Part shown: one piece after another, positions 18,834-26,662 of the stretch
Layout: every line of letters starts with the position of its first letter
Numbering within the stretch: position 1 is the stretch's first letter
The notes under the pieces: generated by a model
Told to the model about the DNA's origin: nothing
What the model saw: only the letters and a program-made list of their open reading frames with translations
Databases searched by the model: none
Source: Acidobacteriota bacterium
GTDB lineage: Bacteria; Acidobacteriota; Thermoanaerobaculia; UBA5066; Gp7-AA6
Length of the DNA: 64,000 nt
Direction of reading: 5' to 3'
Assembly (NCBI GenBank): GCA_027307335.1
Contig: DAHUXD010000003.1
Span: forward strand, 167,740 to 231,739
Program-made: the position numbers and the translations under genes

Positions 18834-18862
18834 TCCTCACGAAGATGTTCGGGTTGCAGTAG
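18834..18862 (+). repeat. Orphan 29-bp duplicate of the 3' end of SLH protein 2 (copy of 18696-18724)
   Basis: TCCTCACGAAGATGTTCGGGTTGCAGTAG is present identically at both positions. Confidence 0.9.
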
Positions 18863-18893
18863 CGGCTCGGTCTGCCCTCTCGGTTCGAGAACG

Positions 18894-18921
18894 ACGCCGG
18901 CGAGCGCCGGCGTTCTTCTTT
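18894..18921 (+). terminator. Rho-independent-like terminator ACGCCGGC-GAGC-GCCGGCGT-TCTTCTTT
   Basis: 8-bp perfect stem, 4-nt loop, T-rich tail. Confidence 0.65.
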
Positions 18922-18972
18922 GGGGCAATCGGGGCATAATCGCCCGACTCCCCCGATAAGGAGACGACATCC

Positions 18973-21582
18973 ATGCGGTCGCGCCCCGGGTTGCCCCTGT
19001 CGCTCGCCCTCGGCCTCGTCCTCGCCGCCGTCACGGCCGTCGCATCCGAATCGCATCCGAAGGTCGATCCCTGGGTCCTCGACACCGCGGCGCGCGGCGA
19101 CACGGAGTTCCTCGTGATGCTGCGCGAGCAGGCGGATCTCCGCGGCGCGAAGGCGCTGCGGACGAAGACCGAGAAGGGCGCCTTCGTCGCCGACGCGCTC
19201 GCTGCCGTCGCCGCCCGTTCCCAGGCGCCGATCCTCCGTCTCCTCGAGGCGCGCGGCACGCCGCACCGCGCGTACTGGGTCGCGAACGCGATCTGGGTGC
19301 GCGGGGGTCTCGCCCTCGTCGAGGAGCTCGCTTCGCGGGACGACGTCGTGCGGGTCGATGCCAATCCGGAAGTTCGCCTGAGCCTTCCTCCCGCCCCCAC
19401 CGGTCCGGCGCAGCCCGACGCCATCGAGTGGAACGTCTCGCAGGTGCATGCGCCCCAGATGTGGGCCCTCGGCTACAACGGCTCCGGAGTCGTCGTCTCC
19501 GGCGGGGACACCGGCTATCAGTGGGACCATCCGGCGTTGAAGCCGCACTACCGCGGCTGGAACGGCTCGGTCGCCGACCACAATTACAACTGGCACGACG
19601 CCATTCACGACTCCAGCAATCCCTGCGGCGCCGATTCGCCGTTTCCCTGCGACGACTTCGGCCACGGAACCCACACCATGGGCACCATGGCGGGCAGCGA
19701 CGGCGGGGCGAACCAGATCGGCGTGGCGCCGGGAGCCAAATGGATCGGCTGCCGCAACATGGAAAACGGCAACGGAACGCCGGCGCGCTACACGGAGTGC
19801 TTCCAGTGGTTCATCGCGCCGACGGACCTCTCCGGCCAGAACCCGGACCCCACCAAGGCGCCCGACGTGATCAACAACTCGTGGACGTGCCCGAGCTCCG
19901 AGGGTTGCACGGACCCGACGATCCTCCAGTCGGTCGTCGAGAGCGTGAGGGCTGCCGGCATCGAGGTCGTCGCCTCGGCGGGCAACAGCGGGCCGGCCTG
20001 CAGCACCGTCTCCGACCCGCCCGCCATCTATGCGGCCGCCTTCAGCGTCGGCGCGACCGACTCGTCCGACAACATCGCGGATTTCTCGAGCCGCGGTCCC
20101 GTGACGTCCGACGGCAGCGGCCGCCTGAAACCCGACATCTCGGGTCCGGGCGTCAACGTGCGCTCCTCGGTGCCGACCAACTCCTACGAGGCGCTGAGCG
20201 GCACGAGCATGGCGGGACCCCACGTCGTCGGTGTGTCGGCCCTCGCGATGTCGGCGCTCCCCGGACTCGTCGGCGACCCGGACGGCATCGAGGCGCTGCT
20301 GACCACGACGGCCCTCGCCCGCACGACCTCCGAGAGCTGCGGCGGCGTGCCGGGCGACACGATCCCCAACAACACCTACGGCTGGGGCCGCGCCGACGCG
20401 CTCTCGACGATCACGGGAGACGTCGCCGTCACCCAGACCGCCTCGCCCGATCCGAGCCTCGTCGGCGTTCCGGTGACCTACACGATCACGGTCACGAACC
20501 TCGGGCCCGGCATCCAGCCCGACGTCGCTGCGTCGGAAGGGCTGACGATCTCCGCCACCGTCGACTCCGCGACGCCGAGCCAGGGATCCTGCACGCTCCT
20601 CTCGCACGGAGCGAGCTGCGACCTCGGGGCGATGGCGACCGGCGCCGTGGCCACGGTCACGATCGTCGCCACCCCGACCGCCGTCGGCACGCTCACGAGC
20701 AACGCGCTCGCGTCGCCGAAGGGACCCGATCCGAACCCCGGCAACGACGCGGCGCCGATCCAGACCTCGGTGGCGGCCTGTCCCTTTCCCGCGCCGGCGA
20801 TCTCCGTCGCGGTCTCCGTCCCGTCCGCGACCGGAAGCCTGACCGCGACCTCGTCCTCGGGCCCGGGCCACACCGACACGTGGACGCTCACGGGCGGATC
20901 GGTCGACACGGGACAGGGGACCAGCGCGATCTCGTTCACGTCGGGAGCTCCCGGCACGACGATGCGGCTCCAGCTCGTGGATTCGCTGTCCGGCTGCGAG
21001 GTTCCGGCGCCCGACGCGCTCGTCTCGGTCGACTTCCTCGACGTGCCGCCGGCGCAGATCTTCCACGACTTCGTCAACACCGTCGCGCGCAACGGAATCA
21101 CGGCGGGATGCGGCGGCGGGAACTACTGTCCCGACGCCTCGGTCACGCGCGCCCAGATGGCCGTCTTCCTCCTCAAGAGCGAGCACGGCGCCGCGTATGC
21201 GCCGCCCGCGTGCGCCGGCGTCTTCGCCGACGTCCCGTGCCCGGCCGGATTCGCGGTCGACTGGATCGAGCAGCTGTATGCCGAGGGCGTCACCTCCGGT
21301 TGCGGCGGCGGCAACTACTGTCCCGATGCCCCGGTGACCCGCGCGCAGATGGCCGTCTTCCTGCTGAAAACCCTGCTCGGCGCCTCCTACGTGCCGCCCG
21401 CCGCCACCGGCGTGTTCGGCGACGTGCCGCCGGGCTCCTTCGCGGCCGACTGGATCGAGGACCTCCATGCCCGCGGAGTCACGGGCGGCTGCCAGGCGTC
21501 CCCGCTCCTCTACTGCCCCAACAACCCGAACACCCGCGGGCAGATGGGTGTCTTCCTCACGAAGACGTTCGGACTGCAATAG
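18973..21582 (+). CDS. Secreted S8 subtilisin-like serine protease with DUF11-like domain and three C-terminal Cys-type SLH-like repeats (SLH protein 3)
   Basis: Catalytic motifs SGGDTGYQWDHPAL, DFGHGTHTMGTMAG, LSGTSMAGPHV; DUF11-like VTYTITVTNLGP; three SLH-like repeats. Confidence 0.95.
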   Translation: MRSRPGLPLSLALGLVLAAVTAVASESHPKVDPWVLDTAARGDTEFLVMLREQADLRGAKALRTKTEKGAFVADALAAVAARSQAPILRLLEARGTPHRAYWVANAIWVRGGLALVEELASRDDVVRVDANPEVRLSLPPAPTGPAQPDAIEWNVSQVHAPQMWALGYNGSGVVVSGGDTGYQWDHPALKPHYRGWNGSVADHNYNWHDAIHDSSNPCGADSPFPCDDFGHGTHTMGTMAGSDGGANQIGVAPGAKWIGCRNMENGNGTPARYTECFQWFIAPTDLSGQNPDPTKAPDVINNSWTCPSSEGCTDPTILQSVVESVRAAGIEVVASAGNSGPACSTVSDPPAIYAAAFSVGATDSSDNIADFSSRGPVTSDGSGRLKPDISGPGVNVRSSVPTNSYEALSGTSMAGPHVVGVSALAMSALPGLVGDPDGIEALLTTTALARTTSESCGGVPGDTIPNNTYGWGRADALSTITGDVAVTQTASPDPSLVGVPVTYTITVTNLGPGIQPDVAASEGLTISATVDSATPSQGSCTLLSHGASCDLGAMATGAVATVTIVATPTAVGTLTSNALASPKGPDPNPGNDAAPIQTSVAACPFPAPAISVAVSVPSATGSLTATSSSGPGHTDTWTLTGGSVDTGQGTSAISFTSGAPGTTMRLQLVDSLSGCEVPAPDALVSVDFLDVPPAQIFHDFVNTVARNGITAGCGGGNYCPDASVTRAQMAVFLLKSEHGAAYAPPACAGVFADVPCPAGFAVDWIEQLYAEGVTSGCGGGNYCPDAPVTRAQMAVFLLKTLLGASYVPPAATGVFGDVPPGSFAADWIEDLHARGVTGGCQASPLLYCPNNPNTRGQMGVFLTKTFGLQ

Positions 21583-21662
21583 ACCGTCGGCTCGCTGGCC
21601 CCATCTGGGTCTGAAATCTGCCCCCTGAATCCCGCGCCCCGAAGGTGTACGATGAGGCCTCG

Positions 21663-22118
21663 ATGACGAAGAGCCTCCGCGCGGTCGCGCTTTCCGTCGG
21701 CCTGGTCCTCACGGGTTCGGTGCTCTGCGCCCAGACGCCGGCGTTCGGACCGAAGCTCCAGCCTCTCTGCGTCGCGGACGAGCACACGCTGTGCCTCGAC
21801 TCGGGCCGCTTCTCCGTCACCGCCGATTATCGGCAGACGCCGGAGGGTCCCTCGGTCCCGGCGACCGCCGTGACGCTGACCGACGCCACCGGGTACTTCT
21901 GGTTCTTCGATTCCTCGAACGTCGAGCTGATCGTGAAGGTCTTGAACGGTTGCGCCATCAACAGCCACTACTGGGTGTTCGCCGCCGGGCTCACGAACGT
22001 GGGCGTGCACATGACCGTCACCGACTTGCGGACGGGGATGCAGCAGCCCTACGACAACCCCGTCGGCACTCCCTTCGCCCCCATCCAGGACACGACCGCG
22101 TTCGCGACCTGCCCGTAA
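21663..22118 (+). CDS. Secreted small protein made of one 'NVEL' domain (unnamed family)
   Basis: Signal peptide MTKSLRAVALSVGLVLTGSVLCAQ; TGYFWFFDSSNVELIVKVLNGCAINSHYWVFAAGLTNVGVHMTVTDLRTG, homologous to two domains in 32241-34622. Confidence 0.8.
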   Translation: MTKSLRAVALSVGLVLTGSVLCAQTPAFGPKLQPLCVADEHTLCLDSGRFSVTADYRQTPEGPSVPATAVTLTDATGYFWFFDSSNVELIVKVLNGCAINSHYWVFAAGLTNVGVHMTVTDLRTGMQQPYDNPVGTPFAPIQDTTAFATCP

Positions 22119-22189
22119 GCTCGATCCCTGTGAGCCGGGTCACCGGCGATCGCGCACCCGTCCGCTAGCGTTGGGGCTCTGCGGCCCCC

Positions 22190-24355
22190 ATGCTGACCGA
22201 GCTCGCTCCTCTTCTCCTCGCCCTCGTCCTTCAGGCGCCCGCGGTGACCGTGAGCGTCGCGGTGGATCCCTCCGCCAACCGCCACGCGATCAGTCCGCTG
22301 ATCTACGGCGTCAGCTTCGGCGACGACGCGCAGGCCGCGGCGCTCCACTGGCCCTCGCGGCGCTGGGGCGGCAACTCGACGACGCGCTACTCGTGGCAGG
22401 ACGACATCGCGAACCACGCGAGCGACTGGTTCTTCTACAACATCGAGTCGCAGCCCGACCCGGGAACGCTCCCCGACGGCTCGACCGCCGACCTCTTCGT
22501 CGACGCGACGAAGGCCGCGGGGGGCGAGACCGTGCTCACCGTGCCGATCATCGGCTGGACGCCGACCGACCGCGTGCGCCGCTGGGGCTTCTCGGTCGCG
22601 AAGTACGGCGCGCAGCAGCAGACCGAGTGCACGGTCACGGGCTACCCGTCGTGGTGCCAGCCGGACGCGGGCAACGGCCTTCACACGGACGGCTCGCCGA
22701 TCACGGGCAACGATCCCCACGACACCTCGCGCGAGATCGGCCCCGACTTCGTGACCGGGTGGATGCAGCACCTCGAGGGCCGCGTCGGCGCCGCCGGCTC
22801 CGGCGGCGTGCGCTTCTTCGCCCTCGACAACGAGCCGGACCTCTGGAACTCGACGCACCGCGACGTCCATCCGGCGCCGCTCTCCTACGACGAGATCTGG
22901 CAGCGCACCGTCGACTACGCCTCGGCCATCAAGACGCAGGACCCGAACGCGCTCGTGCTCGGCCCGGTGCCGTGGGGCTGGTGCGCATACTTCTGGTCCG
23001 CGCTCGACGGCTGCGGAGACGGCGGTCCCGACCTCGCGGCGCACGGCGGCGTGCACTACCTCGAGTGGTACCTGCAGCAGGCGCACGATCACGAGACGGC
23101 GAACGGCGTTCGGCTCGTGGACTATCTCGACATTCACTACTACCCGCAGGCGAACGGCGTCGCGCTCACCGACGACGAGAGCGTCGCGGCGCTGCGGCTT
23201 CGGACGCTCAAGAGCCTGTACGATCCGGATTACATCGACGAGTCCTGGATCGGCACGTGCTGCGGCCCGACCGCGGTGAACCTCATCCCGCGGATGAAGG
23301 GCTGGATCGCGGCGCGCTATCCCGGAACGAAGCTCGCGATCTCCGAATACAACTGGGGCGGCGACACCGGCATCAGCTCGGCGCTCGCCCAGGCCGAGGT
23401 GCTCGCGATCTTCGGACGCGAGGGCGTCGACCTCGCGACGCGGTGGGTCGCTCCCGACCCCGGCAGCCGCGTCGAGGACGCGTTCCGCCTCTACCTCGAC
23501 TACGACGGCGCGGGAGCGGCGGTCTCCGGCGACAGCGTGGAGGCGGTCAGCGACAACGTCGACGACGTGGGCGCCTACGCGGTCGCCGGCGCGGGCACGC
23601 GCCTCTTCCTCCTTCTCTTCAACAAGGCCACCGGCGACCGCGACGCGGCCGTGGCGCTGCCGGCGCCCCTCCACTGGCGCGCGCGCCTGTGGCGCTTCGA
23701 CGGCGCGAATTCCCTCGGCGGCGCCGGCGCCGTCGAGCCCGCGGCCGGCGCGTTGACGCTCCCCCTGCCGGCGCGCTCGGCGACGCTCGCGGCGACCCTC
23801 CTCGACTTCGGCGACGTTCCCCTCGCGCATCCGTTCTACGACTTCGTGATGACGATCGCGGACGACGGCGTGACGGCCGGCTGCAGCGGCGGGAACTACT
23901 GCCCCGACGCGCCCGCCACGCGCGCGCAGATGGCGGTGTTCCTCCTCAAGAGCCGGTATGGCGCGTCCTACGCGCCTCCGCCGGCGACCGGGACCGTCTT
24001 CGCCGACGTCCCCGCGGGCTCGTTCGCGGCCGACTGGATCGAGGACCTCGCCGGGCTCGGCGTCACGGGAGGCTGCGGCGGCGCGAATTATTGTCCCGGC
24101 GCGCCGGTCACTCGGGCGCAGATGGCCGTCTTCCTGCTGAAGACGCTGCTCGGCGCCTCGTACGTGCCACCCGCCGCGACGGGCATCTTCGGCGACGTGC
24201 CCGTGGGCGCGTTCGCGGCCGACTGGATCGAGGACCTCTACGGACGCGGCATCACGGGCGGCTGCCAGGCGTCCCCGCTCCTCTACTGCCCGGACAACCC
24301 CAATACCCGCGGCCAGATGGGTGTTTTTCTCACGAAGACGTTCGGACTGCCGTAG
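22190..24355 (+). CDS. Glycoside hydrolase family 44-like enzyme with three C-terminal Cys-type SLH-like repeats (SLH protein 4)
   Basis: ISPLIYGVSFG...RRWGGNSTTRYSW, acid/base-type LDNEPDLWNSTH, nucleophile-type ISEYNWGGDTGISSALAQAEVLAIFGREGVDLATRW; three SLH-like repeats. Confidence 0.9.
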   Translation: MLTELAPLLLALVLQAPAVTVSVAVDPSANRHAISPLIYGVSFGDDAQAAALHWPSRRWGGNSTTRYSWQDDIANHASDWFFYNIESQPDPGTLPDGSTADLFVDATKAAGGETVLTVPIIGWTPTDRVRRWGFSVAKYGAQQQTECTVTGYPSWCQPDAGNGLHTDGSPITGNDPHDTSREIGPDFVTGWMQHLEGRVGAAGSGGVRFFALDNEPDLWNSTHRDVHPAPLSYDEIWQRTVDYASAIKTQDPNALVLGPVPWGWCAYFWSALDGCGDGGPDLAAHGGVHYLEWYLQQAHDHETANGVRLVDYLDIHYYPQANGVALTDDESVAALRLRTLKSLYDPDYIDESWIGTCCGPTAVNLIPRMKGWIAARYPGTKLAISEYNWGGDTGISSALAQAEVLAIFGREGVDLATRWVAPDPGSRVEDAFRLYLDYDGAGAAVSGDSVEAVSDNVDDVGAYAVAGAGTRLFLLLFNKATGDRDAAVALPAPLHWRARLWRFDGANSLGGAGAVEPAAGALTLPLPARSATLAATLLDFGDVPLAHPFYDFVMTIADDGVTAGCSGGNYCPDAPATRAQMAVFLLKSRYGASYAPPPATGTVFADVPAGSFAADWIEDLAGLGVTGGCGGANYCPGAPVTRAQMAVFLLKTLLGASYVPPAATGIFGDVPVGAFAADWIEDLYGRGITGGCQASPLLYCPDNPNTRGQMGVFLTKTFGLP

Positions 24356-24397
24356 ATCGGCCGGCCCGCTGGCCTGATCCGAGTTTGCGACCGGAGG

Positions 24398-26104
24398 TCA
24401 GGGCGTGAACCCCGTCGCCCGATAGACCTCCTTTCCGTCGAGCAGCGTCCAGAGGACCTTCGCCTCGTGGATCTGCGACGGCGGGATCTCGAAGAGGTTG
24501 CGGTCGAGGACGACGAGGTCGGCCGCCTTGCCGACCTCGATCGATCCGGTCTCCCTCTCGGTGAAGTCGAGGTACGCGCCGCGGATCGTGTAGCCGGCGA
24601 TCGCGTCGGGCAGCGTGATCCGCTCCTCGGGAAGCCAGGCGGGACCCGGTCCCTTCGACGGCTCGCGGTGCGTGATGGCGACCTCGATGCCGTCCAGGGG
24701 ATTCATCGACGAGACGTTCCAATCGCTGCCGAACGCCGTCACTCCTCCCGCAGCCTCGACGCTCGCGATCGGATAGATCCACCTCGAACGCGCCGGGCCG
24801 AGCTCGGGCTCGGTCATCTTCGTGATGTATTCGTCGCCGTTGGCCCAGAACGGCTGGAAGTTCGCGATGACGCCGAGGGTTCGGAAGCGCGGGATGTCGG
24901 CCGGATCGACGAGCTCGAGATGCGCGATGTGGTGGCGCGAGTCGCGGACGCCGTTCGTCTTCTGCGCTGCCTCGAGGGCGTCCAGCGTGTCGCGAACGGC
25001 ACGATCCCCGATGGCGTGTACGTGGATTTGGAAGCCCTCGTGGTCGAGGGCCGTCGCGAGCGCGCGGAAGTCGGCCGGGTCGAGGTTCGTCTTTCCGCGT
25101 TCGGTCCCGTAGCCGATGTAGGGCTCGATCACCGCGGCAGTTCGCGTCTCGAGGACGCCGTCGGCGAAGATCTTCACGGCGTCGGCGTGGAAGCGCTTGC
25201 CCCGATACCGCGCGCGCAGGTCGCGAATTCGCGGCAGGTCGGCGAGGGCCTGGTCTGTATGGGCGGTGATCGCCGCCGAAACGCGCGCGGTCAGAGTTCC
25301 CGCAGCGTCGAGCGCCGCATAGGCGGTCAGATCTCCCTCCGACGCGCTCGCCTCCTGCAGGGACGTCAGGCCGAATCCGTTCGCGACCGTGAGCCCCTGA
25401 CGCAGCCCGTCTTCCCGATCCTTCGCGGTGCTCTTCGGCACGACACGCGCGACGAGCCCGACCGCCTCCTCGCGCAACGCTCCCGACGGCTCGCCCGACG
25501 CGTCGCGCTCGATGCGTCCGTGGGCCGGGTCCTGCGTGGCCCTCGTTATGCCCGCGATCGCGAGCGCCTTCGAGTTGGCCCACGCCGAGTGACCGTCGCT
25601 CGCATCGAGCAACGCCGGTCGGTCGGGCACGACGGAATCGAGGAGCTTCTTCGACGGATTGGCGTTCGGGAAGAGCGGCAGGTCCCATCCGCCGCCTACG
25701 ATCCACTTCGCATCAGGGTGCTTCGCGGCATACGTCCGGATCGCGGAGAGCACGCTGTCGGCCGAGTCGAGTCCGTGGAGATCGCACTGCAGCGCCTCGA
25801 TGCCGCCCGAGACCGGGTGCACGTGCGAATCGTGGAAAGCGGGCAGCAGCATCTTTCCCGCGAGACCGACGACCCTCGTGGCGGTGCCGATCCAGGGCTT
25901 CGCATTCGCCGCCGTTCCGACGAACACGATGCGTCCGCCGGAGACCGCGACCGCCTCGGCCCAGCTCCGCGCGCCGTCCACGGTGTAGACCGCACCTCCG
26001 GTCAGCACCAGGTCCGCCGGCGCGGGACCGCCCTCGCCGCCCGCGCCCCGCGAGGCGAACGCGATGACGAGCGCCGCGGCGGCGACGAACAGGCGGCGCG
26101 TCAC
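24398..26104 (-). CDS. Amidohydrolase family protein (YtcJ-like, metal-dependent)
   Basis: ADLVLTGGAVYTVDGARSWAEAVAVSGGRIVFVG, FHDSHVHPVSGG, HVHAIGDRAVRDTLDALEAA; GTG start overlaps upstream stop (GTGA). Confidence 0.9.
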   Translation of the reverse strand: MTRRLFVAAAALVIAFASRGAGGEGGPAPADLVLTGGAVYTVDGARSWAEAVAVSGGRIVFVGTAANAKPWIGTATRVVGLAGKMLLPAFHDSHVHPVSGGIEALQCDLHGLDSADSVLSAIRTYAAKHPDAKWIVGGGWDLPLFPNANPSKKLLDSVVPDRPALLDASDGHSAWANSKALAIAGITRATQDPAHGRIERDASGEPSGALREEAVGLVARVVPKSTAKDREDGLRQGLTVANGFGLTSLQEASASEGDLTAYAALDAAGTLTARVSAAITAHTDQALADLPRIRDLRARYRGKRFHADAVKIFADGVLETRTAAVIEPYIGYGTERGKTNLDPADFRALATALDHEGFQIHVHAIGDRAVRDTLDALEAAQKTNGVRDSRHHIAHLELVDPADIPRFRTLGVIANFQPFWANGDEYITKMTEPELGPARSRWIYPIASVEAAGGVTAFGSDWNVSSMNPLDGIEVAITHREPSKGPGPAWLPEERITLPDAIAGYTIRGAYLDFTERETGSIEVGKAADLVVLDRNLFEIPPSQIHEAKVLWTLLDGKEVYRATGFTP

Positions 26105-26607
26105 GGCTTCTTCCTTCCCGCCGGCACCCGCTCGTACTCCTCGATGCGCTTCTTGAACTCGTCGGTCAGCGCGTTCGGAATCGGGATCGACAGGTTGTAC
26201 TGCGCGATCCTCCAGCCGTCCTTCGTCGCGACGAGGACCCCCGAGCCGCGGCACGGCCCGAGGTTCGGCGTGTCGAGCGACTCGTCGAACCAGGCGACGG
26301 TGTGGTCCGGCGCGAGCGTGATCCGTCGCGACGTCGCCCTGAAGCTCCAGGCCTTCCCCTTCGCGAAGTGGGGATGCGCCCATGCGCGGAACTCGTCCCG
26401 GGTCCAGCGCTCGCCCGGATCGGTGCCGAGAAAGACGGCGTCGGGCGCGAAGTAGGAGAAGTACCTCTCCTCGTCGGCGGCCGCGGCCGCCGCGTGCCAC
26501 GCGTCGAGGACGCCGGCGACCGCGCCCGTCGCGAGGGCGCCGTCAACCTGCGCACGGGTCGCGGCCGAGAGGACCGAGAGGCCCAGCGCGAGCAGGATCC
26601 TTTTCAT
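26101..26607 (-). CDS. SnoaL/NTF2-like (YybH-type) secreted protein
   Basis: MKRILLALGLSVLSAATRAQ signal peptide; VLDAWHAAAAAADEERYFSYFAPDAVFLGTDPGERWTRDEFRAWAHPHF. Confidence 0.85.
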   Translation of the reverse strand: MKRILLALGLSVLSAATRAQVDGALATGAVAGVLDAWHAAAAAADEERYFSYFAPDAVFLGTDPGERWTRDEFRAWAHPHFAKGKAWSFRATSRRITLAPDHTVAWFDESLDTPNLGPCRGSGVLVATKDGWRIAQYNLSIPIPNALTDEFKKRIEEYERVPAGRKKP

Positions 26608-26662
26608 GGCCGCCCTCCCTCCGGAATCCGAGCCGGCGCGCATCATAGCCGCCATCGCGGCC

